A DNA stretch of 64,000 bases from Paralcaligenes sp. KSB-10 (lineage in GTDB: Bacteria > Pseudomonadota > Gammaproteobacteria > Burkholderiales > Burkholderiaceae_B), in the NCBI RefSeq assembly GCF_021266465.1, contig NZ_CP089848.1, positions 1,178,001 to 1,242,000 of the forward strand, in the 5' to 3' direction. The position numbers were made by a program, and so were the translations under genes. Every line of letters begins with the position of its first letter. The stretch's first letter is position 1. Of this stretch, positions 8,083-16,997 are shown piece by piece. The notes under the pieces are model-generated. The model ran no database searches. It saw only the letters and a program-made list of their open reading frames with translations, and was not told the DNA's origin.

Positions 8083-8640
8083 GTGCACTTTCATACCGAT
8101 TCTTTTCATGTATCGCGCTCCGTCAACTCGCTGGCGCTTCTGGGCGTATGCGGCGTGCTCTCGTTCGCGTTTGCCTGGCAATTGATCTTCCACGAGCTGC
8201 CCTGCCCCCTGTGCCTGCTGCAGCGAATCGCATTCATTCTGACCGGAATCGGGCTGCTGCTCAATGTGCGGTTCGGTCCCGCTCCGCTGCATTACGGCGT
8301 CACGATCCTGTCGGCGCTGGGAGGGGCTTTTGCCTCCATCCGCCAGGTGGCGCTGCATATCGGGCCCGGGGACCCAGGCTACGGAGCTCCGTTTCTGGGC
8401 CTGCATTTCTATACCTGGGCGCTGCTCGCATTCGTGGCGCTCATTGCCTATTGCGGCCTGATGCTCAGCCTGGATCGCGCCAACGCCGAATACACCATGC
8501 CGCGCACCACCGGGCCTTATGCGCGGCTGATCATGTGGCTGTTTTTCCTGCTGGTCCTGGCCAACCTGGGATCCACCCTGCTCGAATGCGGTTTCGGAGC
8601 GTGCCTGGACAATCCGACCCACTATTTATGGCTGCGCTGA
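8083..8640 (+). CDS. dsbB: Disulfide bond formation protein DsbB
   Basis: A 185-residue inner-membrane protein that would reoxidise DsbA and pass electrons to quinone. The first redox pair is CPLC (C41, C44) with the downstream LLQR seen in DsbB. The second pair, C169 and C174, lies in ECGFGAC at the C-terminal tail. I count about five helices (16-36, 46-63, 71-90, 107-127, 145-162), which would put both pairs in the periplasm. Classical DsbB instead has four helices with the second pair in an internal loop. The GTG at 8083 is the only reasonable start close to the conserved region. It is co-transcribed with the DUF5993 gene. Confidence 0.85.
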   Translation: MHFHTDSFHVSRSVNSLALLGVCGVLSFAFAWQLIFHELPCPLCLLQRIAFILTGIGLLLNVRFGPAPLHYGVTILSALGGAFASIRQVALHIGPGDPGYGAPFLGLHFYTWALLAFVALIAYCGLMLSLDRANAEYTMPRTTGPYARLIMWLFFLLVLANLGSTLLECGFGACLDNPTHYLWLR

Positions 8641-8701
8641 TTCGCGAGTGTCTGCATCATGCATTACAATTTAATTATCATTACTGACACTTCAAGTATT
8701 T

Positions 8702-8905
8702 ATGGAAAACAAGACCGCCCGCCTTACCGTCTTGATCGACCCACATAAAAAGAAAGCCTTCGAAGGCTTGTGCGCCGCACAGGACATCACTCCTTCGCAA
8801 GTCGTACGGAAGATGATCCGCGACTACCTCGCCCAGCACGGGGTCACATACGGCAAGGCTGCCGCCACGTCCAATCCCAAGATCAAGACATCCGTGGGCA
8901 AATAG
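8702..8905 (+). CDS. Ribbon-helix-helix (CopG/Arc-like) DNA-binding protein
   Basis: A 67-residue basic protein. Residues 5-12 (TARLTVLID) would form the antiparallel strand. FEGLCAAQDITPSQVVRKMI and YLAQHG form the two helices of an RHH fold. The C-terminal tail is lysine-rich (KIKTSVGK). No toxin gene is adjacent: the next gene is the convergent sulP, 6 bp away, so a toxin-antitoxin role is not supported. It is probably a small transcriptional regulator with unknown target. Confidence 0.7.
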   Translation: MENKTARLTVLIDPHKKKAFEGLCAAQDITPSQVVRKMIRDYLAQHGVTYGKAAATSNPKIKTSVGK

Positions 8906-8911
8906 AGGTTT

Positions 8912-10561
8912 TCAGGCCGGGATCGCGCCGCAAGCGGTCATGGCCTGCGCCAGCGTTCCCACCACGTTCTCGCGACCCAGCTTGTCGATCAGCCCCATCT
9001 TGCCCAGCTTACGCTCCACCCGCGCATTTGCCTCGGTCAGGATGACACGGACCCGTTGTCCGTGCCAGTCGTGAACCACAGACTCAAGCGCCTGCAGGCC
9101 CGTTGCGTCGATAAACGGGACTCGTTTCAAACGGATGACCAGAAACTGCAAATCGGCCTGCGCACTGTCGAACGCCTGTTCGAAGGCCTCGACGGCGCCA
9201 AAAAAGATGGGCCCCTCTACGGCACAGACCCGCACCCCCGCAGGCAGACGGGTAAATCCTTCCAATGACAGTTCCCTATGGAGATCCTGCTCCGACTCCT
9301 CATGCACCACGACGCTGGCCGCCATGCGCCGCAAAAAGTGCAGCATGGCCAGCACTACTCCAATATTGACGGCCACGACCAGGTCGGCGAAAACCGTCAG
9401 GCAAAAAGTAACCAGCAAGATAATCACATCGGCGCGCGGCGCCCGCCTGACCAGCCTGACGAAGTGCCGGGCTTCGCTCATGTTCCATGCGACCATGAAC
9501 AAAATTGCCGCGAGCGTCGCCAGCGGCACATTGGAAGCATAAGGAGCCAGGAACAGAATAATGAGCACCAGCGTCAGCGAGTGCACAATGCCGGCCAGGG
9601 GACTCGTGCCGCCATTGCGGACATTAGTGGCAGTGCGGGCAATGGCGCCGGTTGCCGCAATACCACCGAATAAAGGCGACGCTATATTGGCAAGGCCCTG
9701 TCCAATCAGTTCCTGGTTCGAATTGTGGCGCGTCCCTGCCATGCCATCGGACACGACCGCCGACAACAGAGACTCGATGGCTCCCAGCATCGCAATGGCA
9801 AAGGCCGGGCCGATCAGTTCGATGATACGCGACAAGCTGACCGCCGGGATCTGAAACGTTGGCAGGCTACGCGGGATCCCGCCGAAGGTAGTGCCTATGG
9901 TGGCGACGCTCTTGAACTCGAACACGGACTGCAGGACCGTCACCACGACCAAGGCCACCAGGGGTCCGGGGACACGCTCGAAGCGAGGAATCCTGGGAGT
10001 AAAGATCACCAGCAGCAGCGACAGCAGAGACAAGCCGGTAGTGGCCGGATCGAGTTGCGGAAGCGCCTGCAGGAGATGCCATAGCTTTTCATGAAAGTGT
10101 TCGCCACCTACTTTGGGCAAACCGAAAAAATCCTTCCACTGACCCACCCAGATAATGACGCCTATGCCTGCGGTAAAACCGGCGATCACCGGCGCCGGAA
10201 TAAATTTGATGATGGCACCCAAGCGGGCCAAGCCAAAGCAAAACAGTATGACGCCCGCCATCAGGGTGGCAATTTGCAGGCCATCGACGCCATATTTGGC
10301 GGTTATCCCCGACAGGATGACAATAAACGCGCCGGTCGGGCCGGCGATCTGGATTCGGCTACCGCCAAATATCGACACCGCCAAACCTGCCACGATGGAG
10401 GTATACAGTCCCTGCTCGGGCTTGACCCCCGAAGCGATCGCGAACGCCATCGCCAGCGGCAAAGCCACCACGCCGACAATCACGCCGGCAACAATATTGG
10501 AGAACCAGTGCGGCCGCCGCAGCAGGCCTGCACGATACGCTTCACGCAGGGCAAACATCAT
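8912..10561 (-). CDS. SulP family inorganic anion transporter with STAS domain
   Basis: A 549-residue membrane protein. The SLC26/SulP core (about residues 15-400, 10-14 helices) includes LPLAMAFAIASGVKPEQGLYTSI, GPTGAFIVILSG and GIAATGAIARTATNVRNGG. A cytoplasmic STAS domain (about 435-545) contains FIDATGLQALE. Family members move sulfate, bicarbonate or dicarboxylates by proton or sodium coupling; the substrate cannot be told from sequence. It converges with the RHH gene. Its promoter region abuts repeat block II. Confidence 0.88.
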   Translation of the reverse strand: MMFALREAYRAGLLRRPHWFSNIVAGVIVGVVALPLAMAFAIASGVKPEQGLYTSIVAGLAVSIFGGSRIQIAGPTGAFIVILSGITAKYGVDGLQIATLMAGVILFCFGLARLGAIIKFIPAPVIAGFTAGIGVIIWVGQWKDFFGLPKVGGEHFHEKLWHLLQALPQLDPATTGLSLLSLLLVIFTPRIPRFERVPGPLVALVVVTVLQSVFEFKSVATIGTTFGGIPRSLPTFQIPAVSLSRIIELIGPAFAIAMLGAIESLLSAVVSDGMAGTRHNSNQELIGQGLANIASPLFGGIAATGAIARTATNVRNGGTSPLAGIVHSLTLVLIILFLAPYASNVPLATLAAILFMVAWNMSEARHFVRLVRRAPRADVIILLVTFCLTVFADLVVAVNIGVVLAMLHFLRRMAASVVVHEESEQDLHRELSLEGFTRLPAGVRVCAVEGPIFFGAVEAFEQAFDSAQADLQFLVIRLKRVPFIDATGLQALESVVHDWHGQRVRVILTEANARVERKLGKMGLIDKLGRENVVGTLAQAMTACGAIPA

Positions 10562-10593
10562 TATTCTTGATGGACCAATTGAATGTGGTTTAC

Positions 10594-10622
10594 ATTATAA
10601 TGTTATGCAAATAAAAGTTGCA
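10594..10622 (-). promoter_or_regulatory. Candidate sulP promoter
   Basis: On the minus strand a perfect TATAAT (10594-10599) is preceded by 17 bp and a weak -35 TGCAAC (10617-10622). The start codon is at 10561, giving a leader of about 25 nt. The -10 is convincing, the -35 is not. Confidence 0.45.
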
Positions 10623-10639
10623 GAAACCAAATACTGAAG

Positions 10640-11116
10640 TGTCATCGTGACGCAACACCCTGCGTCTCGCCATGGGGCCGCCACGCTTCTCTCGCTGCAT
10701 TGCCTCAACGCAAGCCGCAGGGTGGGCGGTGCTGTGTAGTCCGGCGGTAGTCCAGCGCCGGGTGCTGACGAAGGGAAGGCGGGGGCTTTCGGCGGGCCCT
10801 GTTTGAGCAGTGCCTCGCACGCGAGGCACTGCGAGTTGGCCCGACGCCCGCCTGGACGAGGCAGACCCGGGCAGTCGGGGTGCGCAGCACCACGACCGCT
10901 GGACGTGCCGGACTACACAGCACCGCCCACCCTGCGGCGTCTTTATAGAAATACGATCGCGCCTACACAGACTACACAGCAACGCACAGCCCAAAGTCAT
11001 CAATCAAGCCAATACAGGCAATCCAAAGTCATCGCCCCAGCCGGTATAGGCAGCTCAAAACGAAAGTCACTGAAACACGCTCAGCGCCGTAAACACTGGA
11101 ACCGAAAATGCGCTAA
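10640..11116. repeat. Composite hairpin element, block II (half element, inverted)
   Basis: It carries one hairpin A in reverse orientation (10715-10948) and one terminal end (11080-11116, GCGCCGTAAACACTGG...AAAATGCGCTAA). Hairpin B and the opposite end are missing. The left boundary is uncertain, near 10640. The outermost CTAA at 11113-11116 contains the stop codon of the adjacent P-type ATPase gene. Confidence 0.75.
10715..10948 (-). repeat. Type A long hairpin, copy II
   Basis: Inverted relative to copy I. The outer arms are near identical to copy I (CCGCAGGGTGGGCGG...CCGCCCACCCTGCGG). The internal tip differs: read in the copy I direction it is GTCGTGGTGC, loop TGC, GCACCCCGAC, pairing with one mismatch. 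Confidence 0.85.
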
Positions 11117-13383
11117 CGGCGCAAAAGCCTCAACGCATTACCCACCACCAACAAGCTGGCGCCCACATCGGCGAATACAGCCATCCACATGGTACCCAGC
11201 CCAAGCAGCGTCAATGCCAGAAACAGGACCTTGATACTCAACGCCAGCGCGATATTCTGCACCAGCACCGCATGGGTACTGCGCGACAGACGCACAAAGC
11301 GGGGAATCTTGCGCAGATCGTCATCCATCAAGGCAACATCAGCCGTTTCAATAGCCGTATCGGTGCCCATCGCCCCCATGGCAAAACCGACATCGGCGCA
11401 CGCCAGCGCGGGGGCATCATTGATTCCATCGCCGACCATCCCCACAATGCCCCGCGTGGCATAGCCGTCGATAGCCGCCAGCTTGTCCTGCGGCAATTGC
11501 GAACCCAACACCTCGGTTATGCCCACCTGGGCCGCAATCGCTTGGGCCGTATGCGTGTTGTCGCCCGACAGCATGACGGTGCGCACCCCCATTTCATGCA
11601 GATCGGCAATGGCCTGGCGACTCGATTCCTTGACCGTGTCGGCCACAGCAAACAAGGCCAGGGCCTGGCCGGCACCCGCCAGCACCACAGCAGTCTTGCC
11701 TTGGCGCTCAAGCGTATCGAGACGCGCCTCAAGCGCCGGTGAGCCATAGCCGGACTCGCGGACCAGACGATAATTGCCCAGCAGATAGAGGCTGCCATTT
11801 ATCGTGCCGCGCAGGCCGCCGCCTGCAACGGCCTCGAAACCCGTTACCGGAAGCAAGTCTTGCCCGCCTGCGCCGCCCGCCTCGACCCCATCGGCCATAT
11901 GGGCCGCCGCTATGGCGCGCGACACCGGATGATCGGAGCCGCTTGCGAGGCTTGCGGCCAAACGCCGGCACGCCGCGGCATCGAGTCCGGCCAAAGGCTC
12001 GAAATCGGTTTGCACCGGCTTGCCCTGTGTGATGGTGCCGGTTTTATCCAGAGCCACGAGCATCAGCTTGCGCCCCTGCTCCAGGTACACGCCGCCTTTG
12101 ATCAGAATGCCATGCCGGGCCGCGGCAGCCAGGCCACTGACTATGGCCACAGGCGTGGAAATAACCAGCGCGCAGGGGCACGCAATAACCAGCAGTACCA
12201 GCGCCTTATAAGCCCAGTCCAGCCATGCGCCACCCAGGAACAAAGGCGGCAACAGCGCCGCCAGCAAAGCCAAGCCGCAGACTATGGGCGTATAAATCGC
12301 TGAAAAGCGATCGACAAAGCGCTGCGTAGGCGCCTTGCCGGATTGCGCCTCTTGCACCGCGTGAATAATACGCGCCAGCATGGTGTTGTCCGACGCCGCC
12401 ACGACACGGTATTCGAAAGCGCCCGCGCCGTTGATGGTGCCCGCGTAAACCTCATCGCCCACTGTCTTGTCCACAGGCAGGCTCTCGCCGGTGATCGGCG
12501 CCTGATCAAGCACCGAGCAGCCCGAAACAATCACGCCGTCGAGCCCGACCCGTTCCCCGGGTTTGACCCGCACAATGGCGCCGGGGGTAACCTGGGCCGC
12601 TTCAACCTCGGCCCAGGTTCCGTCGCCCTGTCGCATCGTCACGGTTTCGGGAACGATCTGCATCAGGCTTTCAATCGCATGGCGCACGCGATCAAGCGAT
12701 CGGGCTTCGATCAGCTCGGCAATGGCGAACAGCACCATGACCATGGCCGCTTCGGGCCAATGCCCCAGCAACACCGCGCCACTGACGGCAATGCTCATGA
12801 GCGCATTGATATTGAGCGTGCCGTTGAACACCGCGACCAGGCCCTTTTTATATGTGCCCAGCCCGCTGAACGCAATGGCCGAAACGGCCGCGACGACCGA
12901 TAGCCAGGGGGCATACCCCCACCAGCTGAACATTTCAGCACACAATGCCAGCGCTACGCCCAGCGCCAGAGGCCACCAATGCCTGGCAGGCGCATCCACC
13001 GATTTGCCTTGCCTCTGGCCGGCGCCAGGCAGTTCGGGCGTAAAGCCCAGAGAGCGGATGGCGGCAAGAATCGGCGTCTCGGAATCGACGGCATGATCCA
13101 CGGTCAGCACCCGCTGCATCAGGTTGAACTCGACGGCGTGGACGCAATCCATGCTCTCGAGCTTCCTGCGTATCAGGGCTTCTTCAGTCGGACAATCCAT
13201 TTGCATAATACGCATGGCGGTGCGCGTGCCTCGTTCGTGGAAAACAGGACGAGCCAGCGCGGCCAATGCGGCATCGCCCTGGACGCAGCAGCCCCCGGCC
13301 GCCGCTGCATGCCCATGAGACTCGTGTTGGTGGACCGAACCGCCTCCATGGTCCGAATGGCCGCAATCTCCGGCTTGCTTCAT
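11113..13383 (-). CDS. cadA: Heavy-metal P1B-type ATPase (Cd/Zn/Pb efflux)
   Basis: A 756-residue ATPase from the ATG at 13383 (GGGGA just upstream; a TTG five codons earlier is less likely). A His-rich N-terminus precedes an HMA-like domain whose metal site is MDCPTEE (about 62-68), as in ZntA-type pumps. The transmembrane CPC (402-404) and DKTGT phosphorylation site (about 446), with GDGINDAPAL later, complete the family pattern. It exports divalent soft metals from the cytoplasm. It is divergent from a PbrR/CadR regulator, whose operator sits in its promoter. Its stop codon lies in the end of repeat block II. Confidence 0.92.
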   Translation of the reverse strand: MKQAGDCGHSDHGGGSVHQHESHGHAAAAGGCCVQGDAALAALARPVFHERGTRTAMRIMQMDCPTEEALIRRKLESMDCVHAVEFNLMQRVLTVDHAVDSETPILAAIRSLGFTPELPGAGQRQGKSVDAPARHWWPLALGVALALCAEMFSWWGYAPWLSVVAAVSAIAFSGLGTYKKGLVAVFNGTLNINALMSIAVSGAVLLGHWPEAAMVMVLFAIAELIEARSLDRVRHAIESLMQIVPETVTMRQGDGTWAEVEAAQVTPGAIVRVKPGERVGLDGVIVSGCSVLDQAPITGESLPVDKTVGDEVYAGTINGAGAFEYRVVAASDNTMLARIIHAVQEAQSGKAPTQRFVDRFSAIYTPIVCGLALLAALLPPLFLGGAWLDWAYKALVLLVIACPCALVISTPVAIVSGLAAAARHGILIKGGVYLEQGRKLMLVALDKTGTITQGKPVQTDFEPLAGLDAAACRRLAASLASGSDHPVSRAIAAAHMADGVEAGGAGGQDLLPVTGFEAVAGGGLRGTINGSLYLLGNYRLVRESGYGSPALEARLDTLERQGKTAVVLAGAGQALALFAVADTVKESSRQAIADLHEMGVRTVMLSGDNTHTAQAIAAQVGITEVLGSQLPQDKLAAIDGYATRGIVGMVGDGINDAPALACADVGFAMGAMGTDTAIETADVALMDDDLRKIPRFVRLSRSTHAVLVQNIALALSIKVLFLALTLLGLGTMWMAVFADVGASLLVVGNALRLLRR

Positions 13384-13422
13384 GATGTCCCCAGACAAAG
13401 GATTTGTATTTCGCCAGTAAAC

Positions 13423-13446
13423 ACCTTAAAGTAACTACAAGGTCAA
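13423..13446 (-). promoter_or_regulatory. MerR-type promoter and operator of the metal ATPase
   Basis: The dyad ACCTT-N11-AAGGT (13423-13443) closely resembles CadR/PbrR/ZntR operators. On the minus strand a -35 TTGACC (13441-13446) and a -10-like TTTACT are separated by 19 bp, with the dyad lying between them. This elongated spacer is the hallmark of MerR-activated promoters. Confidence 0.75.
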
Positions 13447-13481
13447 CCCTTAGTCTTTTTTACGCGATGCCGGAGCACACC

Positions 13482-13916
13482 ATGAAAATCGGCGATCTCG
13501 CCAGACTGGCCAATTGCAGTACAGAAACCATCCGTTTTTATGAAAAAGCGGGGCTGCTTCCTGCGCCCGATCGCAGCGACAGCAACTACCGCAACTACCA
13601 GACCGCCCATCTGGAACGCTTGCGCTTCATACGCAACTGTCGAACGCTGGATATGGGCCATGACGAAATACGGTCCTTGCTTGGGCACATGGATGATCCC
13701 GGCGGCGGCGATTGCGGACCGGTCAATAGCCTGCTCGACGAGCATATTCATCACGTCGCCGTGCGCATCAAAGAACTGCAGGTCTTGCAGGAACAGCTGG
13801 CCACGCTGCGGCGACAATGCGGCACCGAACGGCCGATTGAAGACTGCGGCATAATCCACGGCCTGGCATCCATGGAAACCGAGGAAAAACATCCTTCGGC
13901 GTCGCATCTGGGCTGA
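13482..13916 (+). CDS. cadR: MerR family Cd(II)/Pb(II)-responsive regulator
   Basis: A 144-residue protein from the ATG at 13482 (GGAG 7 nt upstream; in-frame upstream ATG and other starts would add up to 26 residues without family support). It has an N-terminal MerR winged helix (MKIGDLARLANCSTETIRFYEKAGLL) and a dimerisation helix at about 85-115. Metal-binding cysteines are at 78, 113 and 122, the positions known for PbrR/CadR. It would distort the promoter between itself and the ATPase gene to switch it on when Cd, Pb or Zn binds. Confidence 0.9.
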   Translation: MKIGDLARLANCSTETIRFYEKAGLLPAPDRSDSNYRNYQTAHLERLRFIRNCRTLDMGHDEIRSLLGHMDDPGGGDCGPVNSLLDEHIHHVAVRIKELQVLQEQLATLRRQCGTERPIEDCGIIHGLASMETEEKHPSASHLG

Positions 13917-13993
13917 GCAACCCGCGTATCTGCCCTTATCATTGGCGGCAGTATCCAACTGACTCGACGACATACTCAAGGAACAAACCGGAC

Positions 13994-15307
13994 GTGACGA
14001 ACTCTTCCTCCTCGACCCCGGGCAACCAGGCACTGACGCCACTGCCCGCATCCGCCCGCGTTTTTGGCTGGACCGATCACGCTTCGCTCTGGTTCAGCCT
14101 GGGTGTCGGGCTGCTGGTCATGCAGATCGGCGCCTACCTGGCGCCCGCTATCGGCACCCGGGAGGCCTTGCTGGCGGTGGTGGCAGGCTCCCTCATAGGC
14201 GCCGGACTGTTGGCCTGGGTCGCCAAGGTGGGCTGCGACTGCGGCCTGTCCAGCGCCGGTCTGATTCACGTCACCTACGGCCGCCACTTCGCGCGCCTGC
14301 CGGTTTTCTTGAACATCGTGCAACTATTGGGCTGGACCACGTTCGAGCTCGTGATCATGCGCGAAGGTACTGCGGCCATAGGAAAACACGCTTTCGGCCT
14401 GCATCTGGACAGCGGCTGGGGGCTGATCCTGTGCACGGTATTCTGGGGAGCCGTGCTCACCGCGCTGCTGGCGGGATCGATGATCACTCTGGTGCGGCGA
14501 TTCGTCAGCCGCCTGGGTCTGCCGCTGGTCGTGCTGTCACTGCTGTGGTTGAGCTGGCAGTTTTCCAGCCAATTGCAAACCACGGGACTGGCCACGCTCT
14601 GGAACCGCCAGGGCGACGGCAGCATGGGCATGTTTTCGGCAATCGACCTGGTAATAGCCATGCCCGTGTCGTGGCTGCCTCTGGTGGCCGACTACGCCCG
14701 CTACGGCCGCCGCGGCCGGGGCGCCCTGGGAGGAACCTGGCTGGGCTACACCGTCGCCAATATCTGGTGCTACGGCCTGGGCGTGGTCGTGGTCAGTGTG
14801 GCCAATCCCGATACCGATCTGGTCAGTGCCTTGTTGCTGGCGCAAGGCGGCCTGATTGCCCTGGGCCTGATCCTGGTCGACGAACTCGATAACGCGTACG
14901 GCGACGTATATTCAGGCTCGGTCTCGGCGCACAGCCTGAAGCCAGGCTGGAGCATACGCCGCTGGGGATTGCTGCTGGCGGTGGGCAGTACTCTGCTCGC
15001 GCTGGTGCTGCCCATGCACAGTCTGGAGCCTTTCCTGCTGCTGCTCAGCTCAGTGTTCGTGCCGCTATATGGCGTGATACTGGGGCGCCTGGGTTTCGGG
15101 CATGCCGCATTCGCGCCGCAGATCCGCAAAATCGATGCCTTCGCCGCGGGCCTGTGGCTGCTGGGCATAGCCACGTACCATGTCCTGGCGCAATGGGCAC
15201 CAAATCTGGGTTCTGCCCTGCCTACCCTGGCACTTACCTTTGTGCTGGCGGCGCTGACACGCGGCAAAACAAGACGGGCCGAATCAGGCCCGGCGGTTTC
15301 ATTCTGA
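13994..15307 (+). CDS. NCS1 family permease (CytX-like, putative hydroxymethylpyrimidine/cytosine transporter)
   Basis: A 437-residue membrane protein with about 12 helices. The N-terminal LPASARVFGWTDHASLWFSLG and the central PVSWLPLVADYARYGRRGRG are typical of CytX-type NCS1 carriers. It starts at a GTG. The 77-bp upstream gap has no TPP riboswitch, although CytX relatives are often so controlled. Its end overlaps the end of the convergent MocA-like gene by 9 bp. Substrate is uncertain among hydroxymethylpyrimidine, cytosine and other nucleobases. Confidence 0.75.
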   Translation: MTNSSSSTPGNQALTPLPASARVFGWTDHASLWFSLGVGLLVMQIGAYLAPAIGTREALLAVVAGSLIGAGLLAWVAKVGCDCGLSSAGLIHVTYGRHFARLPVFLNIVQLLGWTTFELVIMREGTAAIGKHAFGLHLDSGWGLILCTVFWGAVLTALLAGSMITLVRRFVSRLGLPLVVLSLLWLSWQFSSQLQTTGLATLWNRQGDGSMGMFSAIDLVIAMPVSWLPLVADYARYGRRGRGALGGTWLGYTVANIWCYGLGVVVVSVANPDTDLVSALLLAQGGLIALGLILVDELDNAYGDVYSGSVSAHSLKPGWSIRRWGLLLAVGSTLLALVLPMHSLEPFLLLLSSVFVPLYGVILGRLGFGHAAFAPQIRKIDAFAAGLWLLGIATYHVLAQWAPNLGSALPTLALTFVLAALTRGKTRRAESGPAVSF

Positions 15308-15865
15308 CGCGGGGGCCAGATCCTCCGGCCGGTCAATATCGCGCACGCTGCCTGCATCCTCAACCGGCAGCAGATACAGGTCGGCGTCCCGCAACAGGCG
15401 GCGTGCGCCTTCGTCGCCCTTGAGCGCACACAAAGCGTGATAGTAGCGATGTGCAAACCAGACCGGGTGGCCGCGTCTGCCCTGGAACACCGGTGCCGCC
15501 AAGGCATGCCCTTTTGCCGCCTGGACCAGATCCGATAGCGTGCCGTCCTGGATATACGGCATATCGGCCGGCATGATGAGCCAGCCCGCCGCCGCGGGCC
15601 GCTGCGCCACACCATAAGCCAGGCTATGGCCCATGCCCAGGGCGGCATCGGGGCAAAAGGCCGCATCGATTCCGTGCTTGTCCAGGATTCGGGCATGCTC
15701 CACGTCGCCCGCAGCCAGCACGACCAGCGTATCGGGAATGATTTTTTTCAGTTTGAGCGCTGTGCGCAAAAACATGGGTATTGAATCGACAAGCTCCAGG
15801 CGCTTGTCTCGTCCAAATCGCCGCGCACGCCCGGCGGCCAGAACGATTGCCGTACTTTTTTCCAC
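15299..15865 (-). CDS. MocA-like molybdenum cofactor nucleotidyltransferase
   Basis: A 188-residue NTP-transferase (MobA-like, NTP_transf_3). VLAAGRARRFGRDKR is the nucleotide-binding loop near the N-terminus; MPADMPYI and GRRGHPVWF follow. MocA attaches CMP to molybdopterin to make the cofactor used by xanthine-dehydrogenase-family enzymes, which fits the exported Mo hydroxylase upstream. The GTG start at 15865 is chosen because AAAGGAG lies 7 nt upstream; an ATG at 15955 would add 30 residues with no family match. Confidence 0.8.
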   Translation of the reverse strand: MEKSTAIVLAAGRARRFGRDKRLELVDSIPMFLRTALKLKKIIPDTLVVLAAGDVEHARILDKHGIDAAFCPDAALGMGHSLAYGVAQRPAAAGWLIMPADMPYIQDGTLSDLVQAAKGHALAAPVFQGRRGHPVWFAHRYYHALCALKGDEGARRLLRDADLYLLPVEDAGSVRDIDRPEDLAPASE

Positions 15866-15999
15866 TGCGAGGCTCCTTTCGGTGGCTGGTTGACGGGCGG
15901 CCACAAGGGTCGCCTCTACGCGATCCGTGCAAATATCCATCAGGACAGTCGGCATATCCGCGTTACGACATTCATTGCGATATTCGTGATGACGCCGAA

Positions 16000-16983
16000 T
16001 TATGATGCTTTGGGCGTGAAGGCGCAGGCGCTGGCGGGGGAGGTGTCCTTGGCGGCATTGCGAAGCGCCACCAGTTCGGCCAGGATGGATACGGCTATCT
16101 CGGCCGGCGCGCGGCTGTTGATCGGCAAGCCTATGGGTGCATGCAGGTGGCTTAGCTCCTGCTGTGTCACATCGAGCGTCAATAAGCGCTCGCGCCTGGC
16201 CTGGGTGCTTGCCGCCGAGCCGATGGCGCCTATATAGAATGCCTTCGTCTTGAGAGCCTCCATCAGCGCCATGTCATCGATCTTGGGATCGTGGCTAAGC
16301 GTAACGATCACCGTACGCCGGTCGGGCTTGAATTCCAGCACGGCATCATCGGGCATGCCCGCCAGCCACTGCGCACCCTCCGCATGCCAATTGCGCTGCT
16401 GCTCTTCGCGCGGATCGTTGATATAGACCGCAAAATCCAGGGCCGGCGCCATTTGCGCCAGACATTCCGACACGGCACCCGCGCCGATGATCAGCAGGCG
16501 CCAGCGCGGCCCGAATACCTGCACCATTTCGGCGTCACTATAGCGAACCGCAAAATCGGCGGCGCCGGGTTTGACACTGACCGCCCCACTGGCAAGGTCG
16601 ACATGCCTTTCCAGCAATTCCCCCGACTCGATGCCGGTGCAGAGCATTTCAATGCTGGCCGGATCATGCAAACGCTCGACCACCAGTTCGAGCGTACCCC
16701 CGCAAGGCAGGCCGAAGCGACGCATATCGGCCGCGGCAATGCCGTAGCGGGCTATCGACACCCCTTGAGGAAAGGCCGCGGTAAAGCGCGCCAGCAAATC
16801 GTCCTCAATGCAGCCGCCGGATACCGAACCGATGAAGTCTCCGGCGTTGGAGACCGCAAACAGCGATCCCGGCGGCCGCGGCGCCGACCCCCAATTGCGC
16901 ACAACCGTCGCCAGCGCCACAGCCTTGCCTTGACGCAACCACTTGAGCACACTTTGAAGAACTTGATAGTCGACTGAATCCAT
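16000..16983 (-). CDS. XdhC family molybdenum-enzyme maturation protein
   Basis: A 327-residue protein. The XdhC N-terminal region (ALATVVRNWGSAPRPPGSLF, SGGCIEDDLL) is followed by a Rossmann-like domain (RLLIIGAGAVSECLAQMAPAL, TLSHDPKIDDMAL, YIGAIGS). XdhC binds Mo cofactor, aids its sulfuration and inserts it into the large subunit. It lies 14 bp after the cytochrome gene, so it belongs to the Mo-hydroxylase operon. A GAGG site sits 8 nt before the ATG. Confidence 0.88.
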   Translation of the reverse strand: MDSVDYQVLQSVLKWLRQGKAVALATVVRNWGSAPRPPGSLFAVSNAGDFIGSVSGGCIEDDLLARFTAAFPQGVSIARYGIAAADMRRFGLPCGGTLELVVERLHDPASIEMLCTGIESGELLERHVDLASGAVSVKPGAADFAVRYSDAEMVQVFGPRWRLLIIGAGAVSECLAQMAPALDFAVYINDPREEQQRNWHAEGAQWLAGMPDDAVLEFKPDRRTVIVTLSHDPKIDDMALMEALKTKAFYIGAIGSAASTQARRERLLTLDVTQQELSHLHAPIGLPINSRAPAEIAVSILAELVALRNAAKDTSPASACAFTPKAS

Positions 16984-16997
16984 GACTCAAAACCTCG

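Noticed and set aside
8664-8690. Fur-box-like sequence TTAATTATCATTAC before the RHH gene
   Set aside because: Only about one and a half hexamers fit the consensus; the stretch is simply AT-rich.
8702-8905. RHH protein as an antitoxin
   Set aside because: There is no small co-directional partner gene; the neighbours are dsbB and the convergent sulP.
10590-11234. Several 70-143-residue frames in block II, with look-alikes in block IV
   Set aside because: The similarity between frames follows the DNA repeat itself on both strands. No ribosome sites and no codon bias.
13917-13993. TPP riboswitch upstream of the CytX-like permease
   Set aside because: The gap is 77 bp and lacks the THI-box words CTGAGA and ACCTGATC.
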